Of a stretch of DNA of 64,000 nucleotides, positions 17,763 through 25,569 are shown piece after piece. The notes beneath the pieces were generated by a model. It was given only the letters and a program-made list of their open reading frames with translations. It was not told the origin of the DNA and made no database searches. The DNA lies in NCBI GenBank assembly GCA_947449695.1, contig CANFST010000010.1:17821-81820 (forward strand), in the 5' to 3' direction. The position numbers and the translations under genes were made by a program. The first letter of the stretch is position 1; the number at the start of each line of letters is the position of its first letter. Source of the DNA: Chitinophagales bacterium (lineage in GTDB: Bacteria; Bacteroidota; Bacteroidia; Chitinophagales; CAIODY01).

Positions 17763-18167
17763 ATGTTTTATTTAACTAGAAGAGAGCATTTTAACGCAGC
17801 ACACAAGCTTTACAACAAAAACTGGAGCGATGAAAAAAATCTGGAAGTATTCGGAGGCTGCGCCAATCCTAATTGGCATGGGCACAACTATGTTTTGTTT
17901 GTAACTGTAAAAGGTGAAGTAAATCCTGAAACGGGTTATGTGGTGAACATGAAAGACATTAGCACATTAATCAGAACCAATATTTTGGATAAAGTTGACC
18001 ACAAAAATTTAAACTTGGATGTTGACTTTTTAAAAGACATTGTTCCTTCGGCCGAAAATTTTGCAAAAGCAATTTGGGATGAATTAAAACCACACATTAA
18101 AGACTGCGAATTGCATTGTGTGAAATTGCAGGAAACAGAAAATATTTATGTAGAGTATTTTGGGTGA
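17763..18167 (+). CDS. 6-pyruvoyl-tetrahydropterin synthase / QueD family protein
   Basis: The 134-residue protein (start at the ATG at 17763, MFYLTRREHFNAAHKL) belongs to the T-fold PTPS/QueD family acting on dihydroneopterin triphosphate. The zinc ligands His14, His39 and His41 and the catalytic Cys33 are visible. The Cys-to-HGH spacing is C-x5-HGH (CANPNWHGHNY), the form seen in eukaryotic-type PTPS, whereas E. coli QueD has C-x3-HGH. The product could therefore be 6-pyruvoyl-tetrahydropterin or a queuosine precursor. No queC, queE or folate genes are nearby to decide. An upstream ATG at 17715 would add 16 residues before the conserved start and is disfavoured by the promoter position. Confidence 0.83.
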   Translation: MFYLTRREHFNAAHKLYNKNWSDEKNLEVFGGCANPNWHGHNYVLFVTVKGEVNPETGYVVNMKDISTLIRTNILDKVDHKNLNLDVDFLKDIVPSAENFAKAIWDELKPHIKDCELHCVKLQETENIYVEYFG

Positions 18168-18169
18168 TA

Positions 18170-18251
18170 GAACACAGATTATTATGATGGTTATGATTTA
18201 CGCAGATTCAAATCTTAATCAATCATAAAAATCAGCGTCATCAGCGTTCAA
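18170..18251 (+). repeat. dispersed palindromic intergenic repeat (family 1, copy 1)
   Basis: It begins GAACACAGATTATTATGAT and ends with ATCATAAAAATCAGCG followed by TCATCAGCGTTC. The same ends occur at 48880-48951. The two ends are imperfect reverse complements of each other. It fills the spacer between the PTPS-family gene and the topoisomerase gene. Confidence 0.75.
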
Positions 18252-18265
18252 TCAAAAAATTAAAA

Positions 18266-20776
18266 ATGGAAGAAAAAATTATACCAACACAAAACAACAA
18301 TCACGAAGTTGATACCGTAACCGACCTCTACAAAGGTTGGTTTTTAGATTATGCATCTTATGTAATTCTCGAACGTGCTGTGCCTGCGGTGGAAGATGGT
18401 TTGAAGCCTGTGCAACGCAGAATTTTGCATGCCATGAAAGAAATGGACGATGGCAGATTCAATAAAGTGGCGAATGTAATCGGGCAAACCATGCAATATC
18501 ATCCGCATGGTGATGCTTCAATAGGCGATGCCATGGTGGCAATCGGACAAAAAGAATTGTTGATTGAAACACAAGGAAACTGGGGCGATGTACGAACTGG
18601 TGATGATGCAGCTGCGCCAAGATATATTGAGGCTCGATTGTCGAAGTTCGCATTGGATGTAGCTTTTAATGCAAAAACAACGCAATGGCAATTGAGTTAT
18701 GACGGCAGAAAAAATGAGCCAGTTGCTTTGCCAATGAAGTTTCCATTGTTATTGGCACAAGGCGTTGAAGGGATTGCAGTGGGTTTGGCAACGAAAGTTT
18801 TACCTCATAATTTTTGCGAATTAATTCAGGCTTCTGTTCAATATTTGAAAGGAAGAAAATTTGAATTATACCCAGATTTTATGATGGGTGGAATGATTGA
18901 TGTTGCTAATTACAATGATGGCAAACGTGGTGGCAAACTACGTGTCAGAGCCAAGATTGAGGAATTGGACAAAAAAACTTTGTTGATAAAAGATATTCCA
19001 TTTGGCACTACAACCACTTCAGTGATGGAAAGTATTGTTAAGGCAAATGATAATGGAAAAATCAAAATCAAAAAGATAGTTGACAATACGGCAGCAGCTG
19101 TTGAAATTGAAGTGCAGCTGGCTCAGGGTATTTCGCCTGATGTAACGATTGATGCATTGTATGCATTTACCGATTGCGAAGTTTCTATTTCGCCGAATGC
19201 TTGTGTAATTGTAAATGATAAGCCCGTATTCATTGGTGTTTCGGAATTGTTGAAAATTTCTACTGACAACACAATGGATTTGTTGAAGAAGGAATTGGAA
19301 ATAAAATTGAGTGAACTAAACGAAAAATGGCATTATACTTCATTAGAGAAAATTTTCTTTGAGGAAAAAATTTATAAAGAATTAGAGAAGAAACACGATA
19401 CTTGGGAAGCTGTGATTTCCGCCATAGACAAGGCTTTTGCGCCATTCAAAAAAAATCTGAAAAGAAATATTGAACGGGAAGACATTTTAAAACTGACAGA
19501 AAAACCTGTTCGTCGGATTTACAAATTAGATATTGATGAGTTGATTGAACAAATCAACAACATCGAAAATGACATCAAACAAACGCAACACGATTTAGAA
19601 CATTTACGAGATTTCACGATTGCTTATTTTGAAAATTTATTGAAAAAATATGGAAAAGGCCGTGAACGTAAAACTGAAATCCGTACGTTTGACAATATTC
19701 AGGTAGCGGCTGTAGCCATTGCCAATACTAAGTTGTATGTGAATTGGAATGAAGGATTTATTGGAAGCGGTTTGAAAAAAGATGAATTCTTGTTTGATTG
19801 CAGCGACCTAGATAATATCGTTGTTTTCCGTAAAGATGGAAAAATGATTGTTACCAAAGTGAGCGACAAAACCTTTGTAGGCAAGGATATTATTCATGTT
19901 GAAATTTTCAAAAAGAATGATGAACGAACAACTTACAACATGGCTTATGTAGATGGTGCTTCTGGAATTACTTATGTGAAGCGCTTTCAGGCTGGTGGTG
20001 TAACCCGTGATAAAGAATATGATTTAACAAAAGGCGACCCGAAATCGAAGGTTTTATATTTTTCATCAAACCCGAATGGTGAAGCTGAAAAAGTGAATGT
20101 GGTGCTGAAACCTACAGCCAGTGCAAGAATCAAGGTATTTGATTTTGATTTTACTGAATTGGAAATTAAAGGACGTGGCAGCAATGGAAATCAACTGACT
20201 AAATATGCGGTTCATAAAATCACGTTAAAAGAGAAAGGGAAATCAACTTTGAGCGGCATCAAAATATTTTATGATGATGAAGTGGGCAGATTGAATACTG
20301 ATGGCAAAGGCAAGCTGCTGGGCAATTTCGAGGGCGATGATAAAATAATTGCGTTGTATAAAGATGGCACATATGAATTAACGAATTATGAATTGACCAA
20401 TCGATTTGAAAGCAATCAAACATTGGCAATTGAAAAATTTGATTCGCAAAAACCAATCAGTTGTATTTATTACGATGCTGAAATGAAGTGTTTTAATGCC
20501 AAAAGATTTTTGATTGAAACACAAACTTTGAACACCAAATTTTTATTTATAAAAGAAGGTGATAAAAATGAATTGTTGTTGGCAACCACACAAGCCAAGC
20601 CAATTGTGAGATTGAAAGCCGGTAAAAAGAAAAGTGAAGCAGTGGAATACAAAACTGATTTATCAATGGTAACAGAAGTAAAAGGCTGGAAAACCGTTGG
20701 TACAAAAATAGGCACCGATATTTTAAGCGCTGAATTATTTGTGGAAGAAGAGCCGAAGACTGGGGAGTTGTTTTAG
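18266..20776 (+). CDS. parC: DNA topoisomerase IV / gyrase subunit A
   Basis: This is the DNA-cleaving subunit of a type IIA topoisomerase. The 836-residue protein has YASYVILERAVPAVEDGLKP, the HPHGDASIGDAMV box, and catalytic Tyr120 in AAAPRYIEARLSKFA. A coiled-coil region is near 420-460, and a C-terminal beta-pinwheel-like region follows from about 490. The N-terminal sequence and the short, GyrA-box-poor C-terminus favour ParC over GyrA: no Q(R/K)RGG(R/K)G gyrase box is seen, although SGITYVKRFQAGG repeats lie there. The partner B subunit is not in the window. A dispersed repeat occupies its upstream spacer, so its promoter is unclear. Confidence 0.87.
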   Translation: MEEKIIPTQNNNHEVDTVTDLYKGWFLDYASYVILERAVPAVEDGLKPVQRRILHAMKEMDDGRFNKVANVIGQTMQYHPHGDASIGDAMVAIGQKELLIETQGNWGDVRTGDDAAAPRYIEARLSKFALDVAFNAKTTQWQLSYDGRKNEPVALPMKFPLLLAQGVEGIAVGLATKVLPHNFCELIQASVQYLKGRKFELYPDFMMGGMIDVANYNDGKRGGKLRVRAKIEELDKKTLLIKDIPFGTTTTSVMESIVKANDNGKIKIKKIVDNTAAAVEIEVQLAQGISPDVTIDALYAFTDCEVSISPNACVIVNDKPVFIGVSELLKISTDNTMDLLKKELEIKLSELNEKWHYTSLEKIFFEEKIYKELEKKHDTWEAVISAIDKAFAPFKKNLKRNIEREDILKLTEKPVRRIYKLDIDELIEQINNIENDIKQTQHDLEHLRDFTIAYFENLLKKYGKGRERKTEIRTFDNIQVAAVAIANTKLYVNWNEGFIGSGLKKDEFLFDCSDLDNIVVFRKDGKMIVTKVSDKTFVGKDIIHVEIFKKNDERTTYNMAYVDGASGITYVKRFQAGGVTRDKEYDLTKGDPKSKVLYFSSNPNGEAEKVNVVLKPTASARIKVFDFDFTELEIKGRGSNGNQLTKYAVHKITLKEKGKSTLSGIKIFYDDEVGRLNTDGKGKLLGNFEGDDKIIALYKDGTYELTNYELTNRFESNQTLAIEKFDSQKPISCIYYDAEMKCFNAKRFLIETQTLNTKFLFIKEGDKNELLLATTQAKPIVRLKAGKKKSEAVEYKTDLSMVTEVKGWKTVGTKIGTDILSAELFVEEEPKTGELF

Positions 20777-20787
20777 AATGATGAATT

Positions 20788-21333
20788 ATGGAACGGAAAT
20801 CAAGAATAGAATATTTAAAGTTAAAAGAGTTAAGAAATAAAACTCTTGCTGATGTCGTAGATTTTTTTTCTGCTTTTTCAAATAGCACAATCATGGAAAG
20901 CAATTGTATTACGATTGAAGAAATGAATGCCCTGAAAGAAAATTATTTAACTAACATTGAAAAACTAGATGTAGAACTTGAAGTTTGTATGCCTTATGAA
21001 AAATTAGAATTGTTCAATTCAATCTTAAATGAGATTAAGTCAACTTTTTTTACCAAAGAACAATATTTTTCAACCTACCAATATTATAACCGATTTTGGT
21101 TTAAAGTTAATTGCGGCTTTGTAATTGAAAACTACGAAACCATTATTTATGGTAATTCTGATGATATTTACATTTTTGATGCTCTTATAAAAAATAGTAT
21201 AAAAATTGAGCCAATGGAAGAGCATTGGGACAAAAAAGAAAAATATTTTTTTACTCCAGTTTTAAAAATTAGAGGAGTTGAATGGATTGATGTTGCTATT
21301 AATGTTTTGAAAAATCATCCGAAAAAGAATTAG
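20788..21333 (+). CDS. hypothetical protein, possibly 3'-truncated by frameshift
   Basis: A 181-residue product starting 11 bases after the topoisomerase gene. No family is recognised. It is acidic to neutral, with an N-terminal helical region (IEYLKLKELRNKTLADVVDFFS) and aromatic-rich segments (YFSTYQYYNRFWFK; HWDKKEKYFF). After the TAG at 21331 the other forward frames stay open for tens of codons with coding-like content, including a charged helical segment ELEEIEKSNEQFKKEE. A recent frameshift near 21310-21330 is therefore possible. Confidence 0.5.
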   Translation: MERKSRIEYLKLKELRNKTLADVVDFFSAFSNSTIMESNCITIEEMNALKENYLTNIEKLDVELEVCMPYEKLELFNSILNEIKSTFFTKEQYFSTYQYYNRFWFKVNCGFVIENYETIIYGNSDDIYIFDALIKNSIKIEPMEEHWDKKEKYFFTPVLKIRGVEWIDVAINVLKNHPKKN

Positions 21334-21410
21334 AAGAAATAGAAAAATCAAACGAGCAATTCAAAAAAGAGGAGCAGGTGCGAATGCTGATTTGGACTGG
21401 TTTGTAGCGA

Positions 21411-21444
21411 TTTTGTTTATAAGCAACATTTTTATTTATCTTTA
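21411..21444 (+). promoter_or_regulatory. promoter of the toxin-antitoxin pair
   Basis: TTTTG at 21411-21415 and TATCTTTA at 21437-21444 are separated by 21 bases. This fits the Bacteroidota -33/-7 arrangement except for A in place of the final G. The antitoxin ATG follows 16 bases later. Confidence 0.5.
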
Positions 21445-21459
21445 CAAAAACAATTTTTT

Positions 21460-21642
21460 ATGCTCAACAAAGCCATTGTTTTAGATTCCATCAATAAATT
21501 GCCGAATTCATTTTCATTAGATGAAATTGTAGAAGAGTTGATTTTGCTCAATAAAATTCAAACAGGAATGGAGCAATCAAAAAACAACGAAGTCATCAAA
21601 CATGATGAAATGAAAAACAAGGTTGAAAAATGGTTCAAATAA
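21460..21642 (+). CDS. antitoxin of a ParE-type toxin-antitoxin module
   Basis: This 60-residue protein overlaps the downstream ParE-like toxin by 13 bases, the usual antitoxin-toxin layout. It has a helical N-terminus (DSINKLPNSFSLDEIVEELILLNKI) and a C-terminal half that looks flexible and ends in VEKWFK. This resembles small addiction-module antitoxins of Bacteroidota. No ribbon-helix-helix or other DNA-binding motif is obvious, so autoregulation is uncertain. Function is inferred mainly from position. Confidence 0.7.
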   Translation: MLNKAIVLDSINKLPNSFSLDEIVEELILLNKIQTGMEQSKNNEVIKHDEMKNKVEKWFK

Positions 21643-21935
21643 ATTGGACTACACAAGCGCAAAACGATTTGGAAGAAATCAAAAATTACATTTCGTTTGA
21701 TTCGGTAAAATATGCTGAAGCTGCTGTTTTCAAGTTGTTTCACTCGGTTGATATTTTACAAACCAATTCTGCAATTGGCAGAGTTGTGCCTGAAATTCAA
21801 AATGAAAATTTGAGAGAACTTATCAAAGGCAATTACAGAATTATTTATTGGATAGTGGATGCAAACAGAATTGATATTCTCACGGTTCATCATGCAAAAA
21901 GATTGTTGGAAAACAATCCGCTTTTCTTTCAGTAA
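21630..21935 (+). CDS. ParE/RelE-family toxin
   Basis: The 101-residue protein has the ParE/RelE fold signature: WTTQAQNDLEEIKNYI at residues 6-21, then SAIGRVVPEIQNENLRELI, GNYRIIYWIV, and a final IDILTVHHAKRLL. RelE-type RNases share the fold, but the terminal H.A.R pattern and R.....E..R..I.G.YRI.Y arrangement fit ParE-type proteins, whose known targets are gyrase. A topoisomerase A subunit gene lies 0.9 kb upstream, probably by coincidence. Toxicity cannot be judged from sequence. Confidence 0.82.
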   Translation: MVQINWTTQAQNDLEEIKNYISFDSVKYAEAAVFKLFHSVDILQTNSAIGRVVPEIQNENLRELIKGNYRIIYWIVDANRIDILTVHHAKRLLENNPLFFQ

Positions 21936-21963
21936 CTTTATGAAAATTTAAACCACTTCAACA

Positions 21964-23526
21964 ATGAAACAGAAAAGTATTTTTCTTTTAGCATTCCTTT
22001 TTGCAGCAAATGTTATACAACTAAATGCACAAACGATTTATAAAGATGTAGCGCCGATTTTTTATAACAATTGTACCAGTTGTCATCACAACGGAGGAAT
22101 AAAATTTTCATTGACGCATTATTCAGATGTGGTAGCAAATAGTTACTCTATTTCGGCTGATTTGCTAAGCAACAGAATGCCACCTTGGCCGCCTGACGCT
22201 AATTACAAGCACTATGCTCATGAAAGAATTTTAAGTGCAACTGATAAAGCCACTTTAATAAATTGGCTGAATGGTGGCTTGTTAGCAGGTGATACCACAT
22301 TAGCTCCGCCTGTACCTAACTATACCAAAGCTGAATTGTATGGCACACCCGATATGATTGTGAAGTTTCCAAAATTCACCAGCACATCTACCACTACCGA
22401 TAAATACATTTGCTTGAATATTCCAATTAATTTGCCTCAAGACCGCTATATACGTGCATTTGAATATGTTCCAAGCAATCGTGCCATCATTCATCATGCA
22501 GTGATAACGATTGATACAACCAACACCGCTGTTGATGATTTATCAGGTAACTGTTATAATTTTCAAGGACAAATAAATATTGGTGATTATGCGCCAGGTA
22601 TGGGACCAACTGTGTTTCCAGGTGTTGCACCCACTAAATTAGGGATTAGATTAAAGGGTTCTTCAACGCTTTCGTTGCAATTGCATGTGCCTGAAAATAC
22701 AGCAGGGCAGCAAGATAGTTCAGAGGTCCATTTCTTTTTTTATCCTGTTAATGAACCTAATGTAAGACCGATGTATTTTGAAACAGTTTTACAAAATTGG
22801 AATTTTACAGTTCCTGCAAATTCAGTAACTACAGCCAATGCATATTTCCCCACATCTGGTACTATGCCTTATAGTGTTTCGCTTTATTCTTCTTTTGTGC
22901 ATTCGCATAATACCTGCACAAGTATTATCAATTATGCATTTAAAGGCATTGATACGATTCCGTTAATCAAAGTTCCGCATTGGAATTTTCATTGGCAAGG
23001 GCAATATACTTTTACTAAAATGGTGAAATTGCCAACTAGTTATCGATTGTTTTCGCAACATGTTTATGATAACACGATAAATAATCCTTTGACACCAAAT
23101 CATAATGCAGCGGTTAATCCTGGGTATTTTACAACTGATGAAATGTTATTTGACAGCTATCTCTATACAGCTTATCAAGCTGGTGATGAAAATGTAGATA
23201 TCGCTTCCATATTGGCTGCTGACCCTTTGTTCTATCCAACAGGAATTACAAATAGCAGCAATACTATTTTGAAAACAAATGTGTATCCAAATCCTTCTGA
23301 CAATATTTTCAATATTGAATATGCTTTGCAAACTGCGCAATATGTTCAGTTGAGTATTTATAATTTAGCAGGAGAAGAAGTGAGCAAAATTATGAGTGGC
23401 ATTGAAGCCGCAGGAAATCATGTACATCAATGGAATGCGAATGAAAAAAAATTAGCCAAAGGAATTTACCTCTATCAAATAAAGGCTGGTAAAGAGTTAA
23501 AGAGTGGTAAAATTGTGCTGGAGTAA
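21964..23526 (+). CDS. secreted c-type-heme / PHM-like copper monooxygenase with T9SS tail
   Basis: The 520-residue protein has a signal peptide (residues 1-22), then a c-type heme motif C37-T-S-C40-H41 followed by RMPPWPP. The central region (about 135-420) matches the copper type II ascorbate-dependent monooxygenase fold of peptidylglycine alpha-hydroxylating monooxygenase (PHM). The six expected copper ligands are present: H177, H178, H241 for one site and H313, H315, M394 for the other, with spacings close to PHM (107/108/172/242/244/314). The C-terminus (from about 438, NVYPNPSDN...) is a T9SS type A sorting domain, so the product is exported or cell-surface bound. A redox hydroxylation role is inferred; the substrate is unknown. 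It starts 28 bases after the toxin gene. Confidence 0.83.
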   Translation: MKQKSIFLLAFLFAANVIQLNAQTIYKDVAPIFYNNCTSCHHNGGIKFSLTHYSDVVANSYSISADLLSNRMPPWPPDANYKHYAHERILSATDKATLINWLNGGLLAGDTTLAPPVPNYTKAELYGTPDMIVKFPKFTSTSTTTDKYICLNIPINLPQDRYIRAFEYVPSNRAIIHHAVITIDTTNTAVDDLSGNCYNFQGQINIGDYAPGMGPTVFPGVAPTKLGIRLKGSSTLSLQLHVPENTAGQQDSSEVHFFFYPVNEPNVRPMYFETVLQNWNFTVPANSVTTANAYFPTSGTMPYSVSLYSSFVHSHNTCTSIINYAFKGIDTIPLIKVPHWNFHWQGQYTFTKMVKLPTSYRLFSQHVYDNTINNPLTPNHNAAVNPGYFTTDEMLFDSYLYTAYQAGDENVDIASILAADPLFYPTGITNSSNTILKTNVYPNPSDNIFNIEYALQTAQYVQLSIYNLAGEEVSKIMSGIEAAGNHVHQWNANEKKLAKGIYLYQIKAGKELKSGKIVLE

Positions 23527-23678
23527 AAATTTACCAAATAAATTCCCATAGTTATTTAAAGGGAATTTGAAGAAATAAAAAAAAGATAAACAATTGTACC
23601 TGCTGATTTCTGTTGGGTTTATGGCTATTATGCTGTCTTTGTTAATCTAATTGGTTTCACATTAAAAACAGGAATCGC

Positions 23679-23710
23679 AAAAAAGCACTTTAAAAAACAA
23701 GTGCTTTTTT
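23679..23710. terminator. bidirectional rho-independent terminator
   Basis: AAAAAAGCACTT and AAGTGCTTTTTT form a perfect 12-bp stem with an 8-base A-rich loop. It lies between the convergent monooxygenase gene and glmS and has T runs on both strands. Confidence 0.88.
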
Positions 23711-23727
23711 GTAAATAAATGGTCGAT

Positions 23728-25566
23728 TTATTCTACTGTTACACTCTTTGCCAAATTCCTTGGCTGGTCAACATTGCAACCCCTCATCACAGCAATGTGA
23801 TAAGCTAGTAATTGCAACGGAATACTAGAAAGCAGGGCAGAGAAAGGTTCTTCGGTGCTTGGTATTTCGATAGAATATTCACTTAGCTTTTTTACTTCTT
23901 TATCACCTTGTTCTACAATACTGATTACACGACCTTTTCGAGCTTTTACTTCTTGCACATTGCTCACAATTTTTTCATAAGCACTTTGATTGTTGCATAA
24001 AAACACAACTGGCATTTGTTCGTCAATCAAAGCAATTGGCCCATGTTTCATTTCGGCTGCAGGATAACCTTCAGCATGTATGTAGCTGATCTCTTTCAGC
24101 TTTAATGCACCTTCCAAGGCAACAGGAAAATTATATCCTCGGCCTAAATACAAAAAGTTTGCGCTATCTTTAAATTCATAAGCAATCTCACGAATCAAAT
24201 TATCTGCTTTCAAAACTTCTTTTACTTTTTCAGGAATGTTTTCTAATTCATTCAACAACTGATGATAACGCGATTCAGTAATGGTGCCTTTGCTGTGTGC
24301 AATCTGCAATGCCATCAATGCTAATACTGTTACCTGACTAGTGAAAGCTTTTGTTGATGCTACGCCAATTTCAGGACCAGCATGTGTATAAGCACCGGCA
24401 TGCGATGCTCGTGGAATGCTGCTTCCAATCACATTGCATACACCAAAAATAGTTGCGCCTTTTTGTTTAGCTAATTCAATAGCCGCCAAAGTATCAGCAG
24501 TTTCACCACTTTGCGAAATAGCAATCACCACATCTTTTTCGGTGATGATTGGATTGCGATAGCGAAATTCACTAGCGTATTCTACTTCAACAGGAATCCT
24601 AGCTAAATCTTCAAATAAATATTCAGCCACCAAAGCCGCATGCCAACTCGTGCCGCAAGCTACAATGATGATTCTATCGGCATTAACAATTTTCGATTCA
24701 TACTCAATCAGTCCACCTAATTTTATGAGGCCTCTTTCAGCATTAATTCTTCCTCTCATCGTGTCATGAATAGAACGAGGCTGTTCGTAAATTTCTTTCA
24801 GCATGAAATGTTCGTAGCCACCTTTTTCAAGCTGCTCCAATTTCATCTCTAATTTTTGTATGTATGGAGTCTTGGTTTGGTTCTTAATGGTTTTGACAGA
24901 AAGCTGCCCATCTAAAGTAACCACAGCAATTTCTTCATCATCCATATAAATTACATTCTTGGTGTATTCAACAATTGGTGTGGCATCAGAGGCAATAAAA
25001 AATTCTTTTTCGCCAATACCAATCACCATTGGGCTGCCTTTTCTTGCACAGATTAATCTATCATTATTTTCTTTTGAAATAATTACAATGGCATAAGCGC
25101 CATGCACTTCATTCAATGCAATTCTTACGGCTTCTTCCAAATCAACTTTTTCATTTTGCTGTATATCCTCAATCAAATGCACCAATACTTCTGTGTCAGT
25201 GTCACTAATGAATTTATGACCACGACTCATCATCTCTTCTTTTAATGGCGCATAGTTTTCAATGATACCATTATGAATAATCGCTAAATTTTTTGATTCA
25301 CTGTAATGTGGATGAGCATTGATGTCATTTGGTTCGCCATGTGTTGCCCAACGTGTATGCCCAATACCGATGGAGCCTTGCACATCTTTACCTTCGGTAT
25401 GTTTTTCTAAATCAGAAACTTTTCCAACACACTTATACGTTTTCAAATCGCCGTTTAATAATGCTACACCAGCACTATCATAACCACGATATTCTAATCG
25501 CTTCAATCCTTTTATTAAAATAGGATACGCTTGTCTTTTGCCGATATAACCAACAATTCCGCACAT
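23728..25566 (-). CDS. glmS: glutamine-fructose-6-phosphate aminotransferase (isomerising)
   Basis: GlmS makes glucosamine 6-phosphate, the first committed precursor of peptidoglycan and lipid A sugars. The 612-residue protein starts MCGIVGYIGKR, with Cys2 as the N-terminal nucleophile of the glutaminase domain, and has GIGHTRWATHGEP. Two SIS domains follow (ACGTSWHAALVAEYLFE, AISQSGETADT; then LYLGRGYNFPVALEGALKLKE), and it ends with PRNLAKSVTVE. Length is typical. It lies three bases downstream of the DUF4270 gene on the same strand, part of a gene order frequently conserved in Bacteroidota. No glmS-type ribozyme or other leader is possible in the 3-base gap. Confidence 0.97.
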   Translation of the reverse strand: MCGIVGYIGKRQAYPILIKGLKRLEYRGYDSAGVALLNGDLKTYKCVGKVSDLEKHTEGKDVQGSIGIGHTRWATHGEPNDINAHPHYSESKNLAIIHNGIIENYAPLKEEMMSRGHKFISDTDTEVLVHLIEDIQQNEKVDLEEAVRIALNEVHGAYAIVIISKENNDRLICARKGSPMVIGIGEKEFFIASDATPIVEYTKNVIYMDDEEIAVVTLDGQLSVKTIKNQTKTPYIQKLEMKLEQLEKGGYEHFMLKEIYEQPRSIHDTMRGRINAERGLIKLGGLIEYESKIVNADRIIIVACGTSWHAALVAEYLFEDLARIPVEVEYASEFRYRNPIITEKDVVIAISQSGETADTLAAIELAKQKGATIFGVCNVIGSSIPRASHAGAYTHAGPEIGVASTKAFTSQVTVLALMALQIAHSKGTITESRYHQLLNELENIPEKVKEVLKADNLIREIAYEFKDSANFLYLGRGYNFPVALEGALKLKEISYIHAEGYPAAEMKHGPIALIDEQMPVVFLCNNQSAYEKIVSNVQEVKARKGRVISIVEQGDKEVKKLSEYSIEIPSTEEPFSALLSSIPLQLLAYHIAVMRGCNVDQPRNLAKSVTVE

Positions 25567-25569
25567 AGG

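Noticed and set aside
23541..23571. Second terminator after the monooxygenase gene (AAATTCCC...GGGAATTT)
   Set aside because: The stem is only 8 bp with a 13-base loop and no T run follows; the hairpin at 23679 is the convincing terminator.
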